This document shows positions 33,268 through 41,934 of a DNA stretch of 64,000 bases, in pieces. The translations under genes were made by a program, and so were the position numbers. The DNA lies in NCBI RefSeq assembly GCF_032586175.1, contig NZ_JAWHTE010000021.1, positions 1 through 64,000 on the forward strand, read 5' to 3'. The first letter of the stretch is position 1, and every line of letters starts with the position of its first letter. The notes beneath the pieces are model-generated. The model was given only the letters and a program-made list of their open reading frames with translations. It was not told the DNA's origin and did no database searches. This stretch comes from Ovoidimarina sediminis. GTDB taxonomy: Bacteria > Pseudomonadota > Alphaproteobacteria > Rhodobacterales > Rhodobacteraceae.

Positions 33268-33879
33268 CTATCGCCCGATATACCTGTCCTTCCGGTGGTT
33301 CACCCCGATGATCAGGTTCACCACCACCGCCCCCAGCAGCGACCAGATCACCAGCGGCAGGTCGAGCACGAAAAGCGCCGCGGCGAACAGGGCCACGTCG
33401 AAGATCAGCTGCGTCCACCCGGCCTGAAACCCAATCCGCTCCTGCAGGTACAAGGCCAGCACCCCGATCCCGCCCAGCGATGCGCCGTGGCGGAAGATCA
33501 CGATCAACCCCAGTCCGATCATCCCGCCCGCCAGTGCCGCGCCGAGGGGCGTGTTCACCTGGCCCAGTTCCACAAGCCGCCCGAAGGCTTCGGTGAAAAC
33601 CGAAACCATCGCGACGGCGATGAAGCTTTTCACCGTGAAACGGGGCCCCAGCCGAAGCCATGCAAGGATGTAGAAGGGCAGGTTCACGAGGAAAAAGACC
33701 CCGCCGAACGGCAGCCCCGTCACATAGGCCAGAAGAACGCCAAGCCCCGCCGTCTGCCCGGTCACAAGCCCCAGATGCGTCAGGAAAACGACGCCGAGCG
33801 CGCACATCGCGGTGCCCAGCACGAAGGCCATCGCGTCTTCGAAAAGCGTGTGTTCCAAGGGTTTGTGCGGTTCCGCCAT
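33268..33879 (-). CDS. YitT/DUF161 family membrane protein
   Basis: The 203-residue protein has five or six membrane segments and matches the YitT (DUF161) family: AMCALGVVFLTHLGLVTGQTAGLGVL near the start, NLPFYILAWLRLG, a GGMIGLGLIVIFRHGASLGGIG segment and a short C-terminal IGVNHRKDRYIGR tail. No transport substrate is firmly known for the family. I placed the start at the ATG at 33879 (MAEPHKPLEHTLFED); an in-frame upstream start adds eight residues. It lies between the SMR and Lrp-type genes. Confidence 0.85.
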   Translation of the reverse strand: MAEPHKPLEHTLFEDAMAFVLGTAMCALGVVFLTHLGLVTGQTAGLGVLLAYVTGLPFGGVFFLVNLPFYILAWLRLGPRFTVKSFIAVAMVSVFTEAFGRLVELGQVNTPLGAALAGGMIGLGLIVIFRHGASLGGIGVLALYLQERIGFQAGWTQLIFDVALFAAALFVLDLPLVIWSLLGAVVVNLIIGVNHRKDRYIGR

Positions 33880-33918
33880 GGCCCGCCTGCTGACACGGGC
33901 CACGGCCGGTGTCCAGCG

Positions 33919-34377
33919 TCACAAGGGCAGGGCGGTGGTGTGCTTCAGTTCTTCCATAACGAAGCTGGCCGACACGTCGCTCATCTCCACCTTCTCGATC
34001 AGCCGCCTGTAAAGCGCGTCGTAGCCCGCAACATCCGCCACCCGGGCGCGCACGAGATAGTCGAGATCCCCCGTCATCCGGTAGGCGCCGAGGATCTCGG
34101 GCATCGTGCGGGTAGCGCGCCTGAACTTCTCCAGCCATTCCGCGTCGTGACGGTTTGTGCGGATCAGCATGAAGACGGTCAGCGGCAGGCCGGCCTTCTC
34201 GGGATTGACGAGGGCCACGCGCTTTTCGATCACGCCGGCCTCTTCCAGCGCCTTGATCCGGCGCCAGCAGGCGTTGCGGCTGAGGCCGACGGCCTCGCTC
34301 AGCGCGTCGAGGCTTTGGTCGGCGTTTTCCTGCAGCGTCCTCAGAATGCGCCGATCGGTTTCATCAATGTCCCGCAT
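33919..34377 (-). CDS. Lrp/AsnC-family regulator
   Basis: The protein (152 residues) has the N-terminal winged helix-turn-helix (IDETDRRILRTLQENADQSLDALSEAVGLSRNACWRRIKALEEAGVI) and the C-terminal RAM/ligand domain (VFMLIRTNRHDAEWLEKF, GAYRMTGDLDYLVRARVAD). Such regulators sense amino acids. The gene diverges from a 68-residue ORF with a 116-base gap that contains AT-rich sequence suitable for Lrp-type binding and two promoters. The target is unknown; the YitT gene downstream or the divergent gene are candidates. Confidence 0.93.
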   Translation of the reverse strand: MRDIDETDRRILRTLQENADQSLDALSEAVGLSRNACWRRIKALEEAGVIEKRVALVNPEKAGLPLTVFMLIRTNRHDAEWLEKFRRATRTMPEILGAYRMTGDLDYLVRARVADVAGYDALYRRLIEKVEMSDVSASFVMEELKHTTALPL

Positions 34378-34493
34378 TATTGGGGTATCATGGGATAATT
34401 TCTCACATTCTGCAAGTCAATCAGCACTTATTTGGGACACTCTCCCATCGTCCCGGCGCTATCCTTGATGAAAGAGCAGTACAGGAGTTTCCC

Positions 34494-34700
34494 ATGATCG
34501 ACCGCGTCTTCCTCGACCATCCGCGCAGCGTCGAAGAAAGCTATCTCGAACATGCCGCCTTCGCCGGGCGGTTCTCGGGCCGGCTCTTCCTGGCCGCCTG
34601 CGCCGCGGCGGTGCACGCGGTGATCCCCTGCCTCTTCGAGAAGACGGCAAGCCGCATGGTCGCCGAACTCTACGCCAAGACGGCACATCGCGGCCGCTGA
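34494..34700 (+). CDS. DUF6356-like small protein
   Basis: The product has 68 residues: an N-terminal FLDHPRSVEESYLEHAAFAGRFSGRLFL segment, a hydrophobic helix (LAACAAAVHAVIPCLF) and KTASRMVAELYAK at the end. This matches a family of short membrane-associated proteins found in many alphaproteobacteria (DUF6356). The ribosome site AGGAG lies 8 bases before the ATG. It diverges from the Lrp-type gene, so it may be its target. Its role is unknown. The stop lies one base from the stop of the converging membrane-protein gene. Confidence 0.8.
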   Translation: MIDRVFLDHPRSVEESYLEHAAFAGRFSGRLFLAACAAAVHAVIPCLFEKTASRMVAELYAKTAHRGR

Positions 34701-34701
34701 G

Positions 34702-35448
34702 CTAGTCTTCGCCGCCGCCCCGCCAACGCTCCCGCAAGACGGCGAGGGTCAGCGCCAGGCTGTCCTTCCGCTCCGACAGTTGCCGAAGCGTCAGGCGCCG
34801 GTGCCGCACCACCCTCCGTGCGATCCGGAAGTTGAGGCGGCGCTGCCGGTCCAGCGCCTCTTTCGGCAGCCGCCGCCTGACGAACCGCCAGAGCCAGCCG
34901 AGCTGGAAGAATGCGGCCGTCTTGAACGCCGTCTTGCGCAGAGTTTCCCAGATCATCCGCCCCAAAGCGGTTAACGCGGCGATCGCCCAGAACGGCAGCT
35001 TCACCAAAAAAAGAATCAGCCAGAGCCCGAGGGACGTGACCGACAGCGCCAGCGTGGCGAACAGAACGATCAGCGCGGCCACCAGTTTCTCGTACCACTG
35101 AAGCCCTGCGAACCACCCCATCAGCGCGTCGTACTGCGCCCGCACCCGGCTGCGATAGGCGGCGAAGAACGCCTCGATCCGGCGCAGCAGGGCATTGCCC
35201 ACCAGAAGCGGCAGGGCGCTTGTCATCAGCCATTTCTTCAGAAGCTCGATCTGGAAGAAAGCCTGCGTCTCGGTCTTGAGCCAGGCAAGGATCGCGGGCC
35301 ATTCGACGGTGGCGAGTTTCTTCAGAACGAACTTGAGCTGCACCGCGATCAGGCCGAGCGCCAGAAGCACCGCCTCGCCGAAATACCACGTCAGCGCCAG
35401 CGAGAGGCCGGCGACGAGGATCAGGAGGAGAAGCGCGCGCAGGAACAT
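34702..35448 (-). CDS. membrane protein of unknown function
   Basis: The protein has 248 residues, with a strongly hydrophobic N-terminal helix (about 4-36, ALLLLILVAGLSLALTWYFGEAVLLALG). Another pair of hydrophobic segments lies at about 115-160 (LVAALIVLFATLALSVTSLGLWLILFLVKLPFWAIAALTAL). A very basic C-terminus follows (RRLPKEALDRQRRLNFRIARRVVRHRRLTLRQL). I do not recognise the family. The basic tail suggests binding to nucleic acid or lipids on the cytoplasmic side. It is separated from icd by 74 bases and ends against the DUF6356-like gene. Confidence 0.65.
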   Translation of the reverse strand: MFLRALLLLILVAGLSLALTWYFGEAVLLALGLIAVQLKFVLKKLATVEWPAILAWLKTETQAFFQIELLKKWLMTSALPLLVGNALLRRIEAFFAAYRSRVRAQYDALMGWFAGLQWYEKLVAALIVLFATLALSVTSLGLWLILFLVKLPFWAIAALTALGRMIWETLRKTAFKTAAFFQLGWLWRFVRRRLPKEALDRQRRLNFRIARRVVRHRRLTLRQLSERKDSLALTLAVLRERWRGGGED

Positions 35449-35522
35449 GTGCTTGAAAGCCTAGGCGATGTGCCGCCGGGTCTGAACCGGCGCTCCCGGC
35501 ATGGCCTTTCCCGGCCCCCGCC

Positions 35523-36734
35523 TCAGCTCAACGCCGCCTGCAGGTTCTCGTCGATCTTGTCGAGGAAACCGGTCGTCGTCAGCCACTTCTGTTCCGGCCC
35601 CACCAGAAGGGCGAGATCCTTCGTCATGTCGCCGCGTTCCACGGTTTCCACCACGACGCGTTCCAGTGTTTCCGCGAACTCCATCAGGCGCGCATTGTCG
35701 TCGAGCTTCGCGCGATGCTTGAGCCCGCCGGTCCAGGCAAAGATCGAGGCGGTCGAATTGGTCGAGGTCGCCTTGCCCGCCTGATGCTGGCGGTAGTGCC
35801 GCGTCACCGTCCCGTGGGCGGCCTCGGATTCGACGATTTTCCCGTCCGGCGTCATCAGGATCGAGGTCATGAGCCCCAGCGAGCCGAAGCCCTGCGCCAC
35901 GGTATCCGACTGCACGTCGCCGTCGTAGTTCTTGCAGGCCCAGACGAACCCGCCCGACCATTTCATGGCCGAGGCCACCATGTCGTCGATCAGCCGGTGC
36001 TGATACTCGATCCCGGCCTCGTCGAAGCGCGGCTTGAACTCGTCCTCGAAGATCCGCTGAAAGATCAGCATGAACTGGCCGTCATATTCCTTCAGGATCG
36101 TGTTCTTGGTCGACAGGTACACCGACCAGCCGAGGTTCAGCCCGTAGTTGAACGAGGCACGGGCAAAATCCTCGATCGACTGATCGAGGTTGTACATGCC
36201 CATGTAGACGCCGGAAGAGGGCGCCTTGTAGACCTCGCGCTCGATCACCTCGCCGTCCTCGCCCACGTATTTCATCGACAGCGTGCCGGCGCCGGGAAAC
36301 TTGAAATCGGTCGCCCGGTACTGGTCGCCAAAAGCGTGGCGGCCGATCACGATGGGTTTCGTCCAGCCCGGGACAAGGCGGGGCACGTTCCGGCAGATGA
36401 TCGGCGCGCGGAACACGACGCCGCCCAGGATGTTGCGGATCGTGCCGTTGGGCGAACGCCACATCTTCTTCAGCCCGAATTCCTCCACCCGGGCCTCGTC
36501 GGGCGTGATCGTCGCGCATTTCACGCCGACGCCCACCTCCTTGATCTTCTCGGCGGCGTCGATGGTGATCTGGTCGTCGGTGCGGTCGCGTTCCTCGATC
36601 CCGAGATCGTAATACAGAAGGTCGATATCCAGGTACGGCTCGATCAGCTTTTCGCGGATGAAGTGCCAGATGATCCGCGTCATCTCGTCTCCGTCGAGTT
36701 CGACGATGGGGTTTTCGACCTTGATTTTCGACAT
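35523..36734 (-). CDS. icd: NADP-dependent isocitrate dehydrogenase, homodimeric type
   Basis: The enzyme (403 residues) decarboxylates isocitrate to 2-oxoglutarate in the TCA cycle. It is of the eukaryote-like homodimeric branch: SKIKVENPIVELDGDEMTRIIWHFIREKLI at the start, KKMWRSPNGTIRNILGG with the substrate-binding arginines, DDMVASAMKWSGGFVWACKNYDGD with metal-binding Asp residues, and AHGTVTRHYR. The ATG at 36734 gives the family N-terminus; a longer reading is not plausible. It diverges from the monomeric enzyme gene through a 241-base gap, so the cell encodes two unrelated types. Confidence 0.96.
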   Translation of the reverse strand: MSKIKVENPIVELDGDEMTRIIWHFIREKLIEPYLDIDLLYYDLGIEERDRTDDQITIDAAEKIKEVGVGVKCATITPDEARVEEFGLKKMWRSPNGTIRNILGGVVFRAPIICRNVPRLVPGWTKPIVIGRHAFGDQYRATDFKFPGAGTLSMKYVGEDGEVIEREVYKAPSSGVYMGMYNLDQSIEDFARASFNYGLNLGWSVYLSTKNTILKEYDGQFMLIFQRIFEDEFKPRFDEAGIEYQHRLIDDMVASAMKWSGGFVWACKNYDGDVQSDTVAQGFGSLGLMTSILMTPDGKIVESEAAHGTVTRHYRQHQAGKATSTNSTASIFAWTGGLKHRAKLDDNARLMEFAETLERVVVETVERGDMTKDLALLVGPEQKWLTTTGFLDKIDENLQAALS

Positions 36735-36975
36735 TGCGCCGGATCCTCCTGAGGGCTCGCGTCCGAAGGGCAGCATAGCCTGTCCCGCGCCCCCGGGTCA
36801 GGGGGTGTGGGGTGATGATGCGGCGCCAGGTCGCGGTGAATTCGTGGTTGGTATACATTCGTACACATTGACTTGTCGAGGCCGCTTCGATACGCGAAGC
36901 GCAATCCCGAACAGGCGGGCGCGGGAACGAGGGATGCGCGCCCGAAACCCCATAAGACACTTGGAGGCACGACGG

Positions 36976-39204
36976 ATGGCCCAGACCAGCACGCCGGACA
37001 TCATCTACACAAAGGTTGACGAAGCCCCTGAACTTGCGAGCGCTTCGCTTCTTCCCATCATCCGCAGCTTTGCCGCGCCTGTCGGGATCAAGATCGGCAC
37101 GCGCGACATCTCGCTTGCGGGCCGGATCATCGCGGCCTTTCCGGAATACCTGACCGAAGATCAGCGCCAGTCCGACGACCTTGCGATCCTGGGCGATCTT
37201 GTGAAGACGCCCGAGGCGAACGTGATCAAGCTGCCCAATATCTCGGCCTCCGTGCCGCAGCTGACGGCGGCGATCTCGGAACTTCAGGGGCAGGGCTACG
37301 CGCTTCCCGACTACCCCGAAAGCCCTGAAACCGATGAGGAAAAATCGGTGCGCGCGCGCTATGACGCGATCAAGGGCTCGGCCGTGAACCCGGTTCTGCG
37401 CGAAGGCAATTCCGACCGGCGCGCGGCCCAGGCGGTGAAGAACTACGCCATGGCGAACCCCCATTCGATGGGCGAATGGAGCGCCGACAGCAAGACGCAT
37501 GTCGCCTCCATGACCGGCGATGATTTCTACGCCAACGAAACCTCGACCACCGTGACCGCCGCGCAGGCGGGGCCGGCGAAAATCGTCTTCACCGGGACGG
37601 GCGATGTCGAGACCGTGCTGAAGGACGGCGTCGAGATCGCGGAAGGCACCGTCGTCGACGCAAGCTTCATGTCCGCCGCGGCGCTCCGGGCGTTTCTGAA
37701 GGAACAGGTGGCGGATGCGAAGGCGAAGGGCGTTCTGTTCTCGCTGCATCTGAAGGCCACGATGATGAAGGTTTCGGATCCGATCATCTTCGGGCATGCG
37801 GTTTCGGTGTTTCTTGAGGATGTATTCGACACCCATGGCGAAACCCTGAAGGCGGCGGGCGTTAACCCGAATTCGGGGATCGGCGCGCTGGAGGCGCGGG
37901 TGGCGGAATTGCCCGAAGGCGTGCGGGGCCAGATCGAGGCCGATATCGCCGCGCTGATGGCGGCGCGGCCGCCGATGTACATGGTCGATTCCGATCGTGG
38001 AATCAGCAACCTGCACGTGCCGTCGGATGTGATCATCGACGCCTCGATGCCCGCCGTGATCCGCGCGGGCGGCAAGGGCTGGGGCCCGGACGGGCAGCCG
38101 GCGGATTGCAAATGCGTGATCCCGGACCGGTCCTATGCCCCGGTCTATGACGAGACGATCAAGTACTTCAAGGAAACCGGCGCGCTTGATCCCGCCACCG
38201 CGGGCGCGGTGCAGAACGTGGGCCTGATGGCGCAGAAGGCCGAGGAATACGGCTCGCACCCCACCACCTTCGAGATCCCCGAGGCGGGGACGGTGAAAGT
38301 GATCGCCGCCAATGGCGACGTGCTTCACCAGCATGCGGTGGGCAAGGGTGATATCTGGCGCGCCTGCTTCACGCGAAAGGCCCCGATCGAGGATTGGGTG
38401 CGGCTTGGCATTGCGCGGCAGAAGGCCACCGGGGCGCAGGCGATTTTCTGGCTCGACGCGAACCGGGCGCATGACGCCGAGCTGATCAAGTATGTGAAGC
38501 CGATGCTGGAAGCCGCTGGTGTGGATGACAAATTCGAGATCATGGCCCCGCGCGAGGCAACGCGTGCGTCACTGGAGACGATCCGGGCGGGCAAGGATTC
38601 GATCGCGATCACCGGCAACGTCCTGCGCGACTACCTGACCGATCTGTTCCCGATCCTCGAGCTTGGGACCTCGGCGAAGATGCTGTCGATCGTGAAACTG
38701 ATGCAGGGCGGCGGGTTGTTCGAAACCGGGGCCGGTGGATCGGCGCCGAAGCATGTGCAGCAGCTTGAACGCGAGAACCACCTGCGCTGGGACAGCCTGG
38801 GCGAGTTCTGTGCGCTGGGTGAAAGCCTGAATTACCTGGGTGAAGCGACTGGAAAGAAAGGCGCTTCCGTCCTGGGCGCGGCGGTGGATGCGGCGACGCA
38901 GAAGATCCTCGACCATGGCCATTCACCGGAGCGGAAGGTGGGCCAGAACGACACGCGGACAAGCCATTTCTACTTCGCGCTGCACTGGGCCGAGGCGCTG
39001 GCGGCGCAGACCGATGACGCGGAGCTTGCGGCGCATTTCGGGCCGATTGCCGAGGCGCTGAAGGACAGCGAGGCGACGATCCTGGCCGAGCTGAAGGCGG
39101 CGGAGGGATCGCCTGCCGATACCGGCGGCTACTACCACACCGATCCGGAAAAGACCGCGGCGGTGATGCGCCCGAGCGAGACGCTGAATTCGATCATCGG
39201 CTAG
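36976..39204 (+). CDS. icd2: NADP-dependent isocitrate dehydrogenase, monomeric type
   Basis: This 742-residue protein is the monomeric IDH-II type, roughly 740 residues in the family and structurally different from the 400-residue form. Visible family stretches are DIIYTKVDEAPELASASLLPIIRSF, ASVPQLTAAISELQGQGY, KGSAVNPVLREGNSDRRAAQAVKNYA, SLHLKATMMKVSDPI, GRDL-type QLERENHLRWDSLGEF and GHSPERKVGQNDTRTSHFYFALHWAEALA. The catalysed reaction is the same as that of the divergent icd. The short motif pair GTATAC/GTACAC (36851-36866) lies in its upstream region. Its stop TAG shares the bases CTAG with the stop of the converging HD gene. Confidence 0.96.
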   Translation: MAQTSTPDIIYTKVDEAPELASASLLPIIRSFAAPVGIKIGTRDISLAGRIIAAFPEYLTEDQRQSDDLAILGDLVKTPEANVIKLPNISASVPQLTAAISELQGQGYALPDYPESPETDEEKSVRARYDAIKGSAVNPVLREGNSDRRAAQAVKNYAMANPHSMGEWSADSKTHVASMTGDDFYANETSTTVTAAQAGPAKIVFTGTGDVETVLKDGVEIAEGTVVDASFMSAAALRAFLKEQVADAKAKGVLFSLHLKATMMKVSDPIIFGHAVSVFLEDVFDTHGETLKAAGVNPNSGIGALEARVAELPEGVRGQIEADIAALMAARPPMYMVDSDRGISNLHVPSDVIIDASMPAVIRAGGKGWGPDGQPADCKCVIPDRSYAPVYDETIKYFKETGALDPATAGAVQNVGLMAQKAEEYGSHPTTFEIPEAGTVKVIAANGDVLHQHAVGKGDIWRACFTRKAPIEDWVRLGIARQKATGAQAIFWLDANRAHDAELIKYVKPMLEAAGVDDKFEIMAPREATRASLETIRAGKDSIAITGNVLRDYLTDLFPILELGTSAKMLSIVKLMQGGGLFETGAGGSAPKHVQQLERENHLRWDSLGEFCALGESLNYLGEATGKKGASVLGAAVDAATQKILDHGHSPERKVGQNDTRTSHFYFALHWAEALAAQTDDAELAAHFGPIAEALKDSEATILAELKAAEGSPADTGGYYHTDPEKTAAVMRPSETLNSIIG

Positions 39205-39773
39205 GCGCCGAACCAGGCGCGGATGCGGGTTTCGAGGTGCGCCCAGACAATGGGCGCACCGCGCTTTGCCTTGCTTGCAACTCGTGTCTCAAGTTGTTCA
39301 TAAGTCACGTTAAATTCGGCCCAGGTTCCGCCGCCTGACTGCAGGTTGGCGACGACGGGCTGGATCCTGTCAAGGGATTTGGCGAAGACCGCGTCATCGG
39401 ATTCGGCGGCTTCGAATTCGTCCCAGAGGGCGCGGAATTCCGCGGCCTGATCGGGGGGAAGGAGGCCGAAGAGCCGGTCGGCGGCCAGTGCTTCCCGCGC
39501 CGCCTGCCTGGCCGGGTCGTGGCCGCCGTGGATCGGGGCGTCGCCCGCGTCTATCTCGACAATATCGTGCAAAAGCAACATCTTGAGGACGCGGTTGATA
39601 TCGACGGGCCGCGTCGCATGTTCGGCCAGCGTCAGCGCGTAGAGCATGATGTGCCAGCTGTGTTCGGCCGAATTTTCACGGCGCGAACCGTCGTGGAGGG
39701 TGGTGCCGCGGAGGATGGATTTGAGCCGGTCGGCTTCGTTCAGAAAGGCAAGCTGGGCGTCTAGTCGGGACAT
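39201..39773 (-). CDS. HD-domain hydrolase (YfbR/HDDC2-like nucleotidase)
   Basis: The 190-residue protein has the HD phosphohydrolase fold: RRENSAEHSWHIMLYAL supplies the first histidines, and KMLLLHDIVEIDAGDAP the central His-Asp pair. Further conserved acidic residues come in FAKSLDRIQPVVAN. The family removes phosphate from 5'-deoxynucleotides. I placed the start at the ATG at 39773; a longer in-frame reading crosses the promoter. It converges tail to tail with the monomeric IDH, the two stops overlapping in a CTAG. Upstream lies a run of four GTACAC hexamers that is probably regulatory. Confidence 0.88.
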   Translation of the reverse strand: MSRLDAQLAFLNEADRLKSILRGTTLHDGSRRENSAEHSWHIMLYALTLAEHATRPVDINRVLKMLLLHDIVEIDAGDAPIHGGHDPARQAAREALAADRLFGLLPPDQAAEFRALWDEFEAAESDDAVFAKSLDRIQPVVANLQSGGGTWAEFNVTYEQLETRVASKAKRGAPIVWAHLETRIRAWFGA

Positions 39774-39827
39774 CGTTGTTACCTTTCCGGTCGGTGCATT
39801 AAGCGGAAATCTGGCCGAAAACCGGCC

Positions 39828-39866
39828 GTACACCCGGCGTACACAACCTGTACACAGCGCGTACAC
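39828..39866. repeat. four GTACAC hexamers on an exact 11-bp period
   Basis: GTACAC starts at 39828, 39839, 39850 and 39861. One helical turn separates each copy, so all face the same side of the DNA. The array lies 55-93 bases upstream of the HD gene and 80 bases beyond the stop of the winged-helix regulator. It looks like an operator or iteron array; no factor is known from the sequence. A CGTACG palindrome follows at 39894-39899. Confidence 0.7.
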
Positions 39867-39946
39867 AGAAAATCGTTCCGCCCGCGCATCGAGCGTACGT
39901 TAAGGATTGGGGACGGTCCTGTCGGGATTTCGTAACGCCCCACCTG

Positions 39947-41494
39947 CTAGCGTTCGGGCAAACCCGCCATGCGGAGCCCTTCGAGCCAGAGCTGCTGGTT
40001 CGCGTCGGGCACGATCGGGATCATCTTTTCCAGCCGCTCGATCGTCAGGTGCGGCATCCGGGCCAGAAGCTGATCGAGGGCCACGCGCGCTTCGTCCATC
40101 CGTCCGAGATGGGCGAGGGCGGAGACCCGCTGGCGGAGCGCCGGGCCGTAATCGGGATCGACCTGAAGCATGCGGTCGGTGTTGTCGATCGCTGCCTCGA
40201 ATTTCCGCGCGAGGATGAGCGCGATGCCCTTGCCGGACATCCAGAGGGTGCGCGTGGGATCGGCGGGGCTGAGCGCCATGGCCCGGTCGAAGGCCGCGAG
40301 CGTGGCGTCGTATTCGCCCTTGCAGCCATGGGCTGTCGCCTTGAAGCCATAGGCCGAGGCGAGGTTCGGATTGATCGCGAGCGCGGCCTCGAGCCGGTCG
40401 AAGCATTCGTCATGCCGCCCGCCGAACATCGCCGCGAGCCCCAGAACCGCGATGGCGCCGGCATCATAGGCATCGAGCGTCGCCGCGCGGCGGGCCGCGG
40501 CCTCGGCGGCGCGGATTTCCTCGATCGGGTCGGCGCACCAGGCGTTCAGCATCTTGTGGTAGTGGCAGAACGCCTTGGTGGAATGCGCAAGGGCGAGATC
40601 GGGGGCGGTTTCGATCACCTGTTCGAGGATGGCGAGCGCGGTGTCGGTATCGTCGCGGGAAAACTTGTCCATGTGCCAGCGCGCGCGCATCACGCGTTCC
40701 CAGTCCGAGAGCCGCGCGATGTCCTTCCGGAAGGCCGAGGACATCTCGTGATACTGGGTTTGCGGGGCGATGGCGGTGACGGCCTTTGCCGTGATCTCGT
40801 CCTGCACCTCGAAGATATCTGTCAGTTCGCCGTCGTAGCGGTCGGACCAGATGGTGCGGTCGGCGCCCGCGTCGATCAGTTGCACGGCCACGCGGATGCG
40901 GTGGCCGACCTGGCGGACGGAGCCTTCGAGGATGTACTTGACGCCGAGGGTCGCGGCGATCTCGCGCGCCGAGACGGCCTGGCCCCGGAAGGCGAAGCTG
41001 GAGTTCCGGGCGATGACGGAAAGCTCGTGGAAGCGGGAGAGGGCGTTCAGGATATCTTCCGCGATGCCGTCGGCGAAGAAGGCGAGGTCGGGGCTGTCGC
41101 CCATCACCGCGAAGGGCAGGACGGCGATGGAGGGGGTGGTGGCCGCTGTGCCTGCCGGGGCCGGGCTGTCGGTTTCGGGCGTCGCGCCGAAGCGGAAGCC
41201 GCGCCCGTGCACGGTTTTGACGAGGCGCTGTTCGGTGCCGTCGTCGCCGAGCGCGCGGCGAAGCGCGTTGACGCGCGAGGACACCGCGCTTTCGGAAACG
41301 ATGCGGCCCGACCAGACGGTTTCGATGATCTCGTCCTTCGTGACCACCCGGTCGTGGTTGCGGACAAGCAGGGTCAGAAGATCGAAGACCTGGGGTTCCA
41401 TGGGCACGGGGGCGCCGTTCGCGCGAAGCTCTGCCCCCGCGATATCGAGGGTGAAGCCCTCGAAGCGATAGACCTGTACATCGTGCCCCGCCAT
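39947..41494 (-). CDS. winged-helix regulator with TolB-like and TPR domains
   Basis: This 515-residue protein has an N-terminal OmpR/PhoB-type DNA-binding domain (about 5-100: FTLDIAGAELRANGAPVPMEPQVFDLLTLLVRN through VKTVHGRGFRF). A TolB-like/adenylate-cyclase-type middle follows (IAVLPFAVMGDSPDLAFFADGIAEDILNALSRF, then KYILEGSVRQVG), and TPR repeats fill the C-terminus. There is no membrane helix, unlike CadC. Such proteins are abundant in Rhodobacteraceae and rhizobia, and their signals are mostly unknown. It diverges from a 55-residue ORF with a 141-base gap. The ATG at 41494 is preferred to longer readings. Confidence 0.85.
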   Translation of the reverse strand: MAGHDVQVYRFEGFTLDIAGAELRANGAPVPMEPQVFDLLTLLVRNHDRVVTKDEIIETVWSGRIVSESAVSSRVNALRRALGDDGTEQRLVKTVHGRGFRFGATPETDSPAPAGTAATTPSIAVLPFAVMGDSPDLAFFADGIAEDILNALSRFHELSVIARNSSFAFRGQAVSAREIAATLGVKYILEGSVRQVGHRIRVAVQLIDAGADRTIWSDRYDGELTDIFEVQDEITAKAVTAIAPQTQYHEMSSAFRKDIARLSDWERVMRARWHMDKFSRDDTDTALAILEQVIETAPDLALAHSTKAFCHYHKMLNAWCADPIEEIRAAEAAARRAATLDAYDAGAIAVLGLAAMFGGRHDECFDRLEAALAINPNLASAYGFKATAHGCKGEYDATLAAFDRAMALSPADPTRTLWMSGKGIALILARKFEAAIDNTDRMLQVDPDYGPALRQRVSALAHLGRMDEARVALDQLLARMPHLTIERLEKMIPIVPDANQQLWLEGLRMAGLPER

Positions 41495-41635
41495 GGGGGT
41501 ACTGAACGCTGTCGTGACGTGCTCTGCAAGCGTCTCAAGGAAATCGTGACGAAATCTCAAGACCGGCTTCAAGCCTTTGGGCCGCGCCCTGGGCAGGGTG
41601 GGGGCATCGACGGCAATCAAAGAAGGATCGGCACG

Positions 41636-41803
41636 ATGACACAGGATCACAGAGAGTTCTTCCGGGCGGACGGATCGATCGACATGGAGCGCGCGATGCG
41701 CGCCGGTCGGCGGGTGCGGGCCGAGGCGTTCCGCGAGGGGATCGCCGAGGTGAAGCGGGTGTTTGCGGGGGAGCCGCGGGTGCAGCGGCGGATCTACTGG
41801 TAG
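41636..41803 (+). CDS. small basic protein of unknown function
   Basis: The predicted product has 55 residues: MTQDHREFFRADGSIDMERA, then the helix-forming, Arg-rich MRAGRRVRAEAFREGIAEVKR and a short end with RIYW. The AAGAAGGA ribosome site is 9 bases upstream of the ATG. Longer frames in the same phase exist but run through the regulator gene on the other strand and are shadows. It diverges from the winged-helix/TPR gene, so it may be controlled by it. No family is recognised. Codon use is normal for the genome, which favours a real gene. Confidence 0.65.
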   Translation: MTQDHREFFRADGSIDMERAMRAGRRVRAEAFREGIAEVKRVFAGEPRVQRRIYW

Positions 41804-41934
41804 GGGGCTTCGTCGCCCGTTCCGGGCGCAGGCGTGATGCGCCTGGCCCGCTGATGCCCGTGGCAAGGCTTAGCAGGCCAGTCGCGCGTCGCCGGTCAGG
41901 CGGCCGATGGAGGTAGGTCTTTGGAGGAAGATCG

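Noticed and set aside
36082..38472. Long minus-strand frame (796 codons) across both IDH genes
   Set aside because: It overlaps two clear enzymes in other frames and has no recognisable domain; it is a shadow of GC-rich coding DNA.
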